DNA of 64,000 nt from Gallionella sp. (GTDB lineage: Bacteria; Pseudomonadota; Gammaproteobacteria; Burkholderiales; Gallionellaceae). Both the position numbers and the translations under genes were made by a program. The DNA lies in NCBI GenBank assembly GCA_028710525.1, contig JAQTTY010000008.1:88136-152135 (forward strand), read 5' to 3'. Positions within the stretch are counted from its first letter, which is position 1, and each line of letters opens with the position of its first letter. Positions 51,055 through 61,824 of the stretch are shown here, one piece after another. Under the pieces are notes generated by a model. The model was given only the letters and a program-made list of their open reading frames with translations, was not told the DNA's origin and ran no database searches.

Positions 51055-52395
51055 ATGCTGAAAAAGATCCTCAACAATCAGGCCTTGCGTAACACGCTAT
51101 TCGTATTGCTACTGGTAGCGGTAGCAGGCGGACTAAGTTATCTGGCATCGCGCCATTCCTTACAGCGCGACATGACCTTTGCCGCCAGCAACAGTCTCAC
51201 CGAACCTAGCATCGCCTTGCTTGCCGAGCTCAAGGAGCCACTCAGCATCACCGTCTATGCCACCGAGCAGGACGCGCGTCTTGGCGACATCCGCAAGATC
51301 ATCCGCGAGTTCGTATCGCTTTATCAGCGTTACAAGCCAGACATCAAGCTGACCTTCATCGACCCGGAAAAGGAATCGAAATTAGCGCGCGATGCTGACA
51401 TCCAACTCAACGGTGAGATGGTGGTGGAATATGCTGGTCGCACCGAGCACATCACTCTTATCAATGAACAGCAGCTATCCAGCACGCTGCTGCGTATGGC
51501 GCACAGCAAGTCCGAAACCTTGATGTATCTGAGTGGTCACGGCGAACGCAAACTGGATGGCATCGCCAACTTCGATATGGGCAATCCTTTTGGCGCCAAG
51601 TTAAAACAGAACGGCTACCGTATCGCGCCGCTCAATCTAGCGATGGCACAGGAAGTCCCCAACAACGTCAGCACCTTGATCATCACCCAACCCCAAGTGG
51701 ACATGTTGCCCGGCGAGGTGGACAAGCTGCTGCAATACGTGGATCGCGGTGGCAACCTGCTCTGGCTCATCGATGTCGAACCGCTGCATGGCTTGGAACG
51801 TCTGGCGGAGAAGCTGGACTTGATCTTGCCGCCTGGTGTGGTACTCGACCCTACTGCAAACGAAATGCGCGCACCGGCCAACTGGGCCATAGGCACGAGC
51901 TACACGCCACATGCCATCACGCGCAACTTCACCCTCATCACCGCCTTCCCCAGCGCACGTCCGCTGACTTGGGGTGAAAATTCAGAATGGAAACGCCAGA
52001 ACTTGATCGAGGTCGCGGCCCGCGGCTGGGTCAGCCGTAGCGGTAAGCCACAGTTCGACAAAGCACACGACACGCGCGGCCCAGTCATCATCGCCACCGC
52101 GCTACAGCGCAACATCCAAGACCGCGAACAACGCATCGTGGTGGTGGGCAACGGTGCCTTCTTAGCCAACAGTTATGCGGGCAACGGCGGCAACGTGGAT
52201 ATGGGGATGAACATGCTGAACTGGCTGGCCGGTGAGGACAAACTCATCACCCTGCAACCGCGTAACGCCAGAGATGCAACTGTGACGATGAGCAAGACCA
52301 TGCTCGGCTTCATCGGGCTGGCTTTTCTGTTCGTGGCACCCTTGCTCTTAGCCGCCTGGGGTACGTGGTTATGGTGGAAGCGCCGCCGTAATTAA
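51055..52395 (+). CDS. GldG-family ABC-type auxiliary component
   Basis: N- and C-terminal TMs, LSITVYATEQDARLGDIRKIIREFVSLYQRYKPDIKLTFIDPEKE, LMYLSGHGERKLDG. Confidence 0.88.
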   Translation: MLKKILNNQALRNTLFVLLLVAVAGGLSYLASRHSLQRDMTFAASNSLTEPSIALLAELKEPLSITVYATEQDARLGDIRKIIREFVSLYQRYKPDIKLTFIDPEKESKLARDADIQLNGEMVVEYAGRTEHITLINEQQLSSTLLRMAHSKSETLMYLSGHGERKLDGIANFDMGNPFGAKLKQNGYRIAPLNLAMAQEVPNNVSTLIITQPQVDMLPGEVDKLLQYVDRGGNLLWLIDVEPLHGLERLAEKLDLILPPGVVLDPTANEMRAPANWAIGTSYTPHAITRNFTLITAFPSARPLTWGENSEWKRQNLIEVAARGWVSRSGKPQFDKAHDTRGPVIIATALQRNIQDREQRIVVVGNGAFLANSYAGNGGNVDMGMNMLNWLAGEDKLITLQPRNARDATVTMSKTMLGFIGLAFLFVAPLLLAAWGTWLWWKRRRN

Positions 52396-52402
52396 CAGTC
52401 AT

Positions 52403-52505
52403 TTCCCTCTCCTCTCAGGGGGAGGGCTAGGGTAGAGGTAAAGCGTAACGACACCAATAACTCTCAACCACCATCCTGACCTTCCCCCTTAAAGGAGGAA
52501 GGAAT
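52403..52505. repeat. CCCTCC/GGGAGG-type intergenic palindromic repeat, left of mutM block
   Basis: TTTCCCTCTCCTCTCAGGGGGAGGGCTAGGGTAGAGG ... CCTTCCCCCTTAAAGGAGGAAGG. Confidence 0.6.
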
Positions 52506-52543
52506 CTGGCGATTCTTAAACTAGCTTTGGGTTGATACAAAAA

Positions 52544-53350
52544 ATGCCTGAACTCCCAGAAGTCGAAACCACGCGTAACGGACTCGCGCCGCACATGGTC
52601 GGCGCGCTCATCGTCGCAGCGGTGGTACGCAACCGTAGTCTGCGCTGGCCCATCCCCGATCTGCCCGTTGATGGACGCACCATCCTAGGCCTGACACGAC
52701 GCGCGAAATATCTGCTGATGGACTGCGGCAATGGCACCCTCATCCTGCATCTGGGCATGTCCGGCAGTCTGCGCATCCTACCGGTGGGTACACCGCCAGC
52801 CACCCACGACCACTTCGACCTCATACTCACTAACGGCAAGCTGATGCGTTTACGTGACCCGCGTCGTTTTGGTGCGGTACTCTGGCATGAAGGCGACATC
52901 AACAGCCACCCCCTACTTGCCAGCCTAGGCCCTGAGCCGCTGCAAGAGGACTTCGATGCACGCTATCTACATCAGGCCTTACGCGGTCGCAGCATCGCCA
53001 TCAAGCAAGCACTGATGGACAACCATATCGTAGTGGGAGTGGGTAATATCTACGCCAACGAATCACTGTTCCGTAGCGGTATCAAACCGCAACTCGCAGC
53101 GGGCAAAGTCAGCCTCAAACGCTGCGCAAGATTGGTCGAAGAGATACGCGCAACTCTCGCCGCAGCGATTGCCAAAGGTGGCAGCACCCTGCGCGATTTC
53201 GTGCATAGCGATGGTAGCAGCGGCTACTTCCAACAAGAGTATTTTGTCTATGGCCGCGCTGGCGTGCCTTGCCGACTCTGCGGCGCACCCATCAAACAGA
53301 TCAAGCAGGGGCAGCGCTCCAGCTTCTATTGCGGAAATTGTCAGAAATGA
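52544..53350 (+). CDS. mutM: Formamidopyrimidine-DNA glycosylase
   Basis: [20 protein letters not shown]...; C-terminal zinc finger [26 protein letters not shown]. Confidence 0.98.
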   Translation: MPELPEVETTRNGLAPHMVGALIVAAVVRNRSLRWPIPDLPVDGRTILGLTRRAKYLLMDCGNGTLILHLGMSGSLRILPVGTPPATHDHFDLILTNGKLMRLRDPRRFGAVLWHEGDINSHPLLASLGPEPLQEDFDARYLHQALRGRSIAIKQALMDNHIVVGVGNIYANESLFRSGIKPQLAAGKVSLKRCARLVEEIRATLAAAIAKGGSTLRDFVHSDGSSGYFQQEYFVYGRAGVPCRLCGAPIKQIKQGQRSSFYCGNCQK

Positions 53351-54183
53351 AATCGTATTTTTTATTTGCTAGCCTGCAGTTAGTTCTGCTCTGCACAACT
53401 ACAGTTCGTGCCGAACATCTGCCCCGCCCCGACCATGTAGTCGTGGTCATAGAAGAAAATCGCGGTTTTACGCAGATACTGAACATGGAACATGCCAACT
53501 CCACTATCGCTGCGTTGGCGCGGCGCGGCATGTTGTTCACACAATCCTACGGCGTGACACATCCCAGCCAGCCCAACTATCTGGCCCTGTTCTCGGGCTC
53601 CACCCAAGAGGTGACGAGCAATGCGTGCGGTTATAGTTTCTCTAGCGACACCCTCGCCAGTGCTTTGCTGGAAAAGGGTCTGAGCTTTGTTAGTTATTCT
53701 GAGGGCCTACCCGAGGTCGGCAGCCTAGCGTGTATGTCTGGCAGTTATCAACGCAAACACAATCCCGTCTCTAACTGGCAAGGCACACGTCTCCCCGCCG
53801 AGATCAATCGCCCGTTCAGTGACTTCCCACAAGACTATTCCAAACTACCCACGGTAGCTTTCGTCATACCCGACCAGCGCAACGACATGCATGACGGCAG
53901 CTTCGAGACCGCAGATGATTGGCTCAAAATGCATATCGTGCCTTATGTGGACTGGGCCTTTAAACACAACAGCCTGCTCGTGCTCACTTGGGATGAAGAC
54001 AGTGGCCGTGAAAATAATCGTGTGGTGACGCTATTGGTCGGCCCCATGGTAAAGCCTGGCACCAGCGCGCAGCACATAGACCACTACAGCGTATTACGCA
54101 CCCTGCTTGATTTCTATCACCTGCCCGCGATGGGCGCGAGCAAAGATGCGCGCCCCATCAGCGGCGTGTGGCGCAAACACTGA
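53347..54183 (+). CDS. Secreted phosphoesterase (acid phosphatase / phospholipase C-like)
   Basis: Signal peptide, [60 protein letters not shown] overlap with mutM. Confidence 0.85.
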   Translation: MKSYFLFASLQLVLLCTTTVRAEHLPRPDHVVVVIEENRGFTQILNMEHANSTIAALARRGMLFTQSYGVTHPSQPNYLALFSGSTQEVTSNACGYSFSSDTLASALLEKGLSFVSYSEGLPEVGSLACMSGSYQRKHNPVSNWQGTRLPAEINRPFSDFPQDYSKLPTVAFVIPDQRNDMHDGSFETADDWLKMHIVPYVDWAFKHNSLLVLTWDEDSGRENNRVVTLLVGPMVKPGTSAQHIDHYSVLRTLLDFYHLPAMGASKDARPISGVWRKH

Positions 54184-54184
54184 C

Positions 54185-54508
54185 ATGCCCTTGTTTGGCG
54201 GTAAACAGAGTGAGCCGTTCTGCCATTGGGAAGACAACGTGCTAGTGCTCAACATCCTGGGTCGTCCCAATTCCAAGGGCGATGCGATAGGCAAAGTGAT
54301 AGGACGCCAACTGGAAGTGTATGCTGCAGCGGTGCCGCGTCGCGGTGGTGCGACCGCTCACATGATGCGTTATCTGGCGGGCGAGTTCGGTGTGCCGGTG
54401 AGCGCAATCACCGTGGTATACGGCGAGAAGAACGTCAACAAACAGATACGCGTGAACGCCCCGAAAAAACTACCTGCGGTGATTGCGGCGATGCAAAAAA
54501 TTTCTTGA
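54185..54508 (+). CDS. DUF167 (YggU) family protein
   Basis: LNILGRPNSKGDAIGKV...KIRVNAPK-like pattern (NKQIRVNAPKKLPAVIAAMQ). Confidence 0.8.
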   Translation: MPLFGGKQSEPFCHWEDNVLVLNILGRPNSKGDAIGKVIGRQLEVYAAAVPRRGGATAHMMRYLAGEFGVPVSAITVVYGEKNVNKQIRVNAPKKLPAVIAAMQKIS

Positions 54509-54666
54509 TTCCTTCCCCTGCAAGGGGTAGGTTTACCCGCAAGGGGCATGTCCGTGATTGGTAAGACAGCAAGCTGTCAACAACTCACGCCAAGGATGGG
54601 GGTAAGTGCAGATGGGCTGCGCAATTTCTACCACCTCCCTAGCCCTTCCCCTGCAAGGGGGAGGGA
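54509..54666. repeat. CCCTCC/GGGAGG-type intergenic palindromic repeat, right of mutM block
   Basis: TTCCTTCCCCTGCAAGGGG ... CCTCCCTAGCCCTTCCCCTGCAAGGGGGAGGGAA. Confidence 0.6.
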
Positions 54667-54690
54667 ACAGAAAATACCGAGGTACACACC

Positions 54691-55047
54691 ATGACCACAC
54701 TCGCCAATATAGCCGTTACTTTCGTGGCATTGCTTCATGTTTATTTTTTGGTGCTGGAGATGTTCTTTTGGGATAAACCGCTGGGGATACGCACCTTTCG
54801 CCTGACACCTGAGTTCGCGCAAGCCTCCAAAGCACTCGCGGCCAATCAAGGTTTATATAACGGATTTCTTGCCGCGGGTTTACTGTGGGGCTTGAGCATG
54901 GGCGCAACAGGAACGGCCGTACTGACGTTCTTTCTCAGCTGCGTCATCGTCGCAGGTTTGTATGGAGCTTACAGCGTGGGTCGCAAGATACTTTGGGTGC
55001 AAGCTGTGCCGGCGCTCATTGCCCTAGGATTGCTACTGCTGAGTTAA
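54691..55047 (+). CDS. DUF1304 family membrane protein
   Basis: HVYFLVLEMFFWDKPLGIRTFRLTPEFAQASKALAANQGLYNGFLAAGLLWG. Confidence 0.88.
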   Translation: MTTLANIAVTFVALLHVYFLVLEMFFWDKPLGIRTFRLTPEFAQASKALAANQGLYNGFLAAGLLWGLSMGATGTAVLTFFLSCVIVAGLYGAYSVGRKILWVQAVPALIALGLLLLS

Positions 55048-55063
55048 CTTTTGCTGCGACAAT

Positions 55064-55098
55064 AAAAAATGCCACGCAAGCTATGCGTGGCATTTTTT
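55064..55098. terminator. Bidirectional Rho-independent terminator
   Basis: AAAAAATGCCACGCA-AGCTA-TGCGTGGCATTTTTT between convergent genes. Confidence 0.88.
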
Positions 55099-55107
55099 CA
55101 AACCGGC

Positions 55108-56416
<1,309 letters not shown>

Positions 56417-56420
<4 letters not shown>

Positions 56421-57742
56421 TTTCCTGCCTCCTGTGGTGCACCGACGATTACCGTCGCCATGTTCGCTGTATCGATATGCCGTTTAAACGCATCCCGTAT
56501 CTGAGCTACGGTGACCTGTTCGACTCGCTTAGTGAAGTCGTCCAGATAGCTTAACGGCAGACCGTAGAATCCGATGACACTGAGGTACTCAAGTATCTTG
56601 CGATTGCTATCTATACGCAGCGGAAAACCACCGACGATGTTCTGCTTGGCGGCCACTAACTCCTTTTCGGTCGGGCCTTGAGCTACAAAGCCATCCAATG
56701 TCTTACGCACTAGTTGCAGTGCATCATCGGCCTGCTCCTTCTTGGTCTGCAGGCCGATCTGGAATGCGCCGGTCTGTTTGAGCGGCATGAAATAACTGTA
56801 GACGCTGTAAGCCAGACCGCGCTTCTCGCGTACCTCGTTCATCAAACGCGACACAAAACCGCCACCACCCAAAATGTAATTGCCCACATACAGAGCGAAA
56901 TAGTCTGGGTCGCTGCGTGACATGCCTGGCACGCCCATCAGGATATGACTCTGACTGGCGGGATGGTCTATGCGCTGTTCGCTGGCTTTGATGTGTAATT
57001 CGACCGCAGGGAGTGCGGGCGACGCATCGGCTTTAGGCAACTCTGAAGTCAGACTCTGCGCTATCGCTTCGGCCTGCGCGCGCGTCACATCACCCATGAT
57101 GGCGACCACGGCGCGCTCGGCGTTGTAGTGCGTGCGGTAGAAGTCCTGCAAATCTTGAGCCGAAATCCCTTGTACCGTATCCACCTCACCCGACACCTGC
57201 AAAGCATAAGGATGCGTGCCATAGACGGCTTTCTGAAATGCGCGATCTGCGATGTTCTCAGGTTTGGTCTCGGCTTCTTTCAGACCGGCGATCACTCGCG
57301 TCCTCTCGCGATCCAAGATGTCAGGAGCATATACGGGGTGTTGCAACACCTTGGCCATGATAGCCAGAGCTTGCTCACGCACTGCTGGATTGCTCAGCGT
57401 GCGCAGCGAAATACTGGCGCGGTCCTGATCGAAGCCACCGCCCATCTGCGCGCCCAAATCCGCCAAGCCTCGTGAGGTTTCGTCTTCGTTCATCCCCAGC
57501 GAACCTAGGTCGAGCATATGGTGGGTGAGCGCAGCAACGCCAGACTTTTGGGCGCTGTCGTAACTACTTCCTGCTGGCACACTGACCGCCACATCTAACA
57601 TAGGAATGTCGTGATCTTCTACGAATAACACCTTCGCTCCGCTGGCACTCTGCCAATATTGGATGCTGGGTGTGGCGTGAGCAGCAGTGGCAATGACACA
57701 AGCGAACAGGGCTAGCGCTGGCGCGATGATCTTAGTGAGCAT
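56417..57742 (-). CDS. M16 family peptidase-like protein (inactive/partner subunit type)
   Basis: Insulinase fold (VLFVEDHDIPMLDVAVSVPAGSSYDSAQKSGVAALTHHMLDLGS); HxxEH motif degenerate. Confidence 0.9.
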
Positions 57743-59090
57743 GGAAATCTCCTCCGGCGCGTTTGGGTTTATCGGTGATCGGTTGCGGATCAAGTACCGC
57801 CACAGTCAGTCTGTCGTCCAGCAACACTGCTTTCGCAGCTTGTTGCACTTGCGCTGCGGTGACTGCCTGAACTTTGTCTAGCATCACGGGGAGCGCCTTG
57901 TAACCCAGACCTATGCTTTCCATCTGGCCGATCTGCATGGCACGGTAGAAAGTTGAATCGAGCTTATAGACCTCTGCGGCCATCACCTGCGCTTTGACGC
58001 GCTGCAACTCCTCAGGTGTCACACCATTTTTAATCAGTAACGCGATCTCTTGGCGTATTGCAGCCTCCACGTCCTGCACCGTCTTGCCCGTTGAAGGTGT
58101 GGCTTCCAAAGTAAACAAACCGGGCCCACGTGCCACCGAGTCGTAGCCGGCACCCACATCGCTGGCGATCTGCTGCTCGCGCACTAGATGTTTATTCAGT
58201 CGTGCGGAATCATTACCGTTCAAGATACCGGCCAACACTTCCAGTGCGTAAGGGGTCTCGTCTTTTGCTGGATCTTGGATCATTGGAGCCTGATAGCTCA
58301 TCACCAGTTGCGGCAATTCGGCGGGTGCTTTGACGACCATACGCTTGATGCCGATCTGCGCGGGTTCACTCAGTTGACGGCGTATCGGCAGCACACTGCG
58401 CGGTATCTTGCCGTAGTAGCGCTGTGCCAATGCAAACACTTCTTTCGCATTTACATCGCCCGCGATCACCAGCGTGGCGTTATTGGGCGCATACCAGCGC
58501 TTATACCAATCACGTGCATCGGCCACTGTCATCGCTTCCAAATCGCTCATCCAACCGATTACCGGATGATGATAAGGATGCTCCTGATAGATGACCGCAT
58601 TCATACGCTCCTGCAACTTGCCGCTGGCCTGATCGTCAGTGCGCCAGCGACGCTCTTCCATAACAACCTTGATCTCCTTGGCAAACTCGTCAGCGGAAAG
58701 ATCCAGATTGTGCATGCGGTCTGCTTCCAACTTCATCGCAAGTGGCAATTTTGATTTGTGCAGTTGTTGGAAGTACGCGGTGTAATCGTTGCTGGTGAAG
58801 GCATTCTCACGCCCTCCCGCAGCAGCGATGCGCTTAGAGAACTCGCCCGCTGGCACGGCATGTGTGCCTTTGAACATCATGTGTTCCAATACGTGTGCGA
58901 TGCCGGTCTTGCCGCTCACCTCGTCCATGCTGCCGGCCTTGTACCAGATCTGTTGCACCACCACTGGCGCTCTGTGATCCTCGTCCACCACGACCTTGAG
59001 ACCGTTGCTTAGTGTGTGTTCGTATATCTTCGCTTGCGCCAGCGGCGCGAGGCAAAGCAGCAATCCAAAAGCGAGTAGTTGTTTTTTCAT
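57732..59090 (-). CDS. M16 family zinc peptidase
   Basis: GIAHVLEHMMFKGTHAVPAGEFSKRIAAAGGRENAFTSNDYTAYF with HxxEH catalytic motif. Confidence 0.94.
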   Translation of the reverse strand: MKKQLLAFGLLLCLAPLAQAKIYEHTLSNGLKVVVDEDHRAPVVVQQIWYKAGSMDEVSGKTGIAHVLEHMMFKGTHAVPAGEFSKRIAAAGGRENAFTSNDYTAYFQQLHKSKLPLAMKLEADRMHNLDLSADEFAKEIKVVMEERRWRTDDQASGKLQERMNAVIYQEHPYHHPVIGWMSDLEAMTVADARDWYKRWYAPNNATLVIAGDVNAKEVFALAQRYYGKIPRSVLPIRRQLSEPAQIGIKRMVVKAPAELPQLVMSYQAPMIQDPAKDETPYALEVLAGILNGNDSARLNKHLVREQQIASDVGAGYDSVARGPGLFTLEATPSTGKTVQDVEAAIRQEIALLIKNGVTPEELQRVKAQVMAAEVYKLDSTFYRAMQIGQMESIGLGYKALPVMLDKVQAVTAAQVQQAAKAVLLDDRLTVAVLDPQPITDKPKRAGGDFHAH

Positions 59091-59171
59091 AGTCCTAGCC
59101 CTAACAGGTGTAATCGGCATAAAATGCCGCGCGCATTATCCGACATTTCCAGACCTAGACCACCTTAATCG

Positions 59172-60125
59172 ATGTTTAGTTTCCTCAAAAAGAAATCTTC
59201 CGACTCAAGCACTGCAAACACTGGCTGGCTGGCGCGCCTCAGGACGGGCTTAGCACGCACCGGCAGCCAGTTCGGTGAGCTGTTCAGTCGCGGTGGCAAG
59301 ATAGACGAGGACCTTTACGAGGAGTTAGAGACCATACTCATCACTTCCGATGTGGGTATGGATGCGACGCTAGCCTTATTGGCCGACCTGCGTAGACAGG
59401 TCAAAGAACAGCGACTCACCGATGTCTCCGAACTCAAGCAAGCGCTGGCTGAGTGCATGCTCAAGATGTTGCAGCCTTTGGCGCAGCCCTTGCAAGCACA
59501 CACACATAAACCTTACGTCATCATGATGGTCGGCGTGAACGGTGCAGGCAAGACTACCTCTATTGGCAAGCTGGCGAAGTATCTGCAAGGGCAAGGACTG
59601 TCTGTGCTGCTCGCGGCCGGTGATACCTTCCGCGCGGCGGCGCGCGAGCAACTAATCACTTGGGGTGAGCGCAACGATGTCGCTGTCATCGCACAACAAA
59701 GCGGTGACGCCGCTGCAGTGATGTTCGATGCCATACATGCCGCTCAAGCACGCAAGATCGATGTAGTGCTAGCTGACACCGCGGGTCGTTTGACTACGCA
59801 ACTCAACCTGATGGAAGAGATCAAGAAGGTCAAGCGTGTCATCGCCAAAGTCATTCCTGAAGCGCCCCATGAAGTGCTGCTGGTGCTGGATGCTAATACT
59901 GGACAGAATGCGCTGAGCCAAGTTAAAGCTTTCGACGCTGCACTCGGTGTCACCGGATTGATACTCACGAAACTGGATGGTACGGCCAAGGGTGGCGTCA
60001 TCGCTGCCATTGCAAAGGCGCATCCCATACCCGTGCGCTTCATCGGCGTAGGGGAAAGTCTGGACGATCTGCGTCCCTTCGTTGCTGAGGATTTCGTCAG
60101 CGCACTCTTGGGCCTAGATGCATGA
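59172..60125 (+). CDS. ftsY: Signal recognition particle receptor FtsY
   Basis: MMVGVNGAGKTTSIGKLAKYLQGQGLSVLLAAGDTFRAAAREQL, DTAGRL, TKLDGTAKGG. Confidence 0.98.
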   Translation: MFSFLKKKSSDSSTANTGWLARLRTGLARTGSQFGELFSRGGKIDEDLYEELETILITSDVGMDATLALLADLRRQVKEQRLTDVSELKQALAECMLKMLQPLAQPLQAHTHKPYVIMMVGVNGAGKTTSIGKLAKYLQGQGLSVLLAAGDTFRAAAREQLITWGERNDVAVIAQQSGDAAAVMFDAIHAAQARKIDVVLADTAGRLTTQLNLMEEIKKVKRVIAKVIPEAPHEVLLVLDANTGQNALSQVKAFDAALGVTGLILTKLDGTAKGGVIAAIAKAHPIPVRFIGVGESLDDLRPFVAEDFVSALLGLDA

Positions 60126-60799
60126 TTAGCTTTAACCAAGTTCGCAAGCGTTACCCCGGCGGCTATGAAGCGCTCAGTAATGTCTCGTTTGAAATCGCGA
60201 CTGGTGAAATGGTTTTTCTAACCGGCCACTCGGGTGCGGGCAAAAGCACGCTGCTTAAGCTGGTCGCTGGAATCGAGCGTCCTAATTCCGGCAGCGTGCT
60301 GGTCAACAATCAGAACGTGGGGGTACTTAAGTCGTCTGCATTGCCCTTTCTTAGACGCAATCTGGGCATCATCTTTCAGGACCACAAGCTGCTGTTCGAC
60401 AGAAGCGTATTCGACAACGTGATCCTACCTTTGCAAATCTGCGGCTTCGATCACCGCGAGAGTGGTAAGCGTGTGCGTGCAGCTTTGGACAAGGTCGGCT
60501 TACTCAAACGCGAGAAGGCTAACCCCATCGCATTGTCAGGTGGTGAGCAACAGCGTCTGTGTATCGCACGTGCCATCGTCAATCGTCCCTCCATATTGCT
60601 GGCCGACGAACCCACCGGCAATCTGGATGCCGACTATGCACAAGACATCATGGATATCTTCAAATCTTTCCATCAAGTTGGCGTGACGTTGCTCATCTCC
60701 ACTCACGATGCAGGTGTCTTGCAAGATAACGACAAGATTCGTGTGCTCAATCTAAAACAGGGGGTTCTGCAAACCCCTACTCAGGTGGTGTCGTCATGA
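60122..60799 (+). CDS. ftsE: Cell division ATP-binding protein FtsE
   Basis: [50 protein letters not shown]. Confidence 0.97.
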   Translation: MISFNQVRKRYPGGYEALSNVSFEIATGEMVFLTGHSGAGKSTLLKLVAGIERPNSGSVLVNNQNVGVLKSSALPFLRRNLGIIFQDHKLLFDRSVFDNVILPLQICGFDHRESGKRVRAALDKVGLLKREKANPIALSGGEQQRLCIARAIVNRPSILLADEPTGNLDADYAQDIMDIFKSFHQVGVTLLISTHDAGVLQDNDKIRVLNLKQGVLQTPTQVVSS

Positions 60800-61704
60800 G
60801 ACAGGGCTACGTACAGCATTTGAGTGTGATACGCACGGTCTTGCGCCGCATCTTCAGCCCGCCCCTCGCTGGGCTGCTCAATATTCTGGTAATCGGTATC
60901 GCGCTTAGCCTGCCCGCGGGGGTATATGTGCTGCTGCAGAATGCGCATGGACTGGTCGATGAACTTTCAGGTACACCTCAGATTAGTCTTTTTCTTAGTT
61001 TGGATGCTAAATCAGACGATATCGATAAGTTGCGTAAACAACTTGCTCAGAATTCAGATATTGCATCGATAGACTTTGTCTCTCGGGACGCAGCATTGCA
61101 AAACCTCAAGCAATCAACGGGGTTAGAGGATGTCATCGGCGGGTTAGAAAAGAATCCCCTACCCGATGCCTTCATCATCCATCCCAAAGCAAAGGGTGCG
61201 TCTACTCTAGAGGACTTGCGCTCTTCGCTCAGCAACCTACCCAAAGTAGACCTGGCACAATTGGATTCAGCATGGGCCTACAAATTGGAAGCACTGTTAC
61301 GCTTCGCTAATTTGGCAGTATTGATTTTGGCCAGCTTGCTCAGCTTGGCGCTGATTGCCATCACCTTCAACACCATACGTTTGCAGATACTCACTCAGCG
61401 TGATGAGATTGAGGTTGCCAAACTGATCGGTGCTTCTGACGGCTTCATTCGTCGCCCCTTCCTGTATTTCGGTGCTTTACAGGGGCTGATGGGCGGCATT
61501 GCTGCTTACCTCATCATCACCATCAGCTTGCTGCTGCTAAATGAACCGCTGCATGCACTATCACAGCTCTATGCTAGTCAGTTCTCACTAAAATCTCTAG
61601 GCTGGGGCGACAGCTTAGCTTTACTTATGTTCTCTCTCTATTTAGGCTGGCTGGGTGCTTGGCTATCCGTTGCACGCCATCTCTCCCTGATAGAGCCTCG
61701 CTAA
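60796..61704 (+). CDS. ftsX: Cell division protein FtsX
   Basis: ISLFLSLDAKSDDIDKLRKQL...; C-terminal FtsX TMs; overlaps ftsE by 4 bp. Confidence 0.95.
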   Translation: MRQGYVQHLSVIRTVLRRIFSPPLAGLLNILVIGIALSLPAGVYVLLQNAHGLVDELSGTPQISLFLSLDAKSDDIDKLRKQLAQNSDIASIDFVSRDAALQNLKQSTGLEDVIGGLEKNPLPDAFIIHPKAKGASTLEDLRSSLSNLPKVDLAQLDSAWAYKLEALLRFANLAVLILASLLSLALIAITFNTIRLQILTQRDEIEVAKLIGASDGFIRRPFLYFGALQGLMGGIAAYLIITISLLLLNEPLHALSQLYASQFSLKSLGWGDSLALLMFSLYLGWLGAWLSVARHLSLIEPR

Positions 61705-61824
61705 GTCCCTACGACAAGTATTCCGAGCAATTAAAGTCGTAAATTAGGGTCACCATTTGGCGCGGCTTCCAAGACAGGGAAAATCTAATCTGGCTAATGA
61801 AAAGTCGTAAATGCCTTTACGCGT

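Noticed and set aside
58188-58754. 188-aa plus-strand ORF
   Set aside because: Antisense shadow of the M16 peptidase gene.
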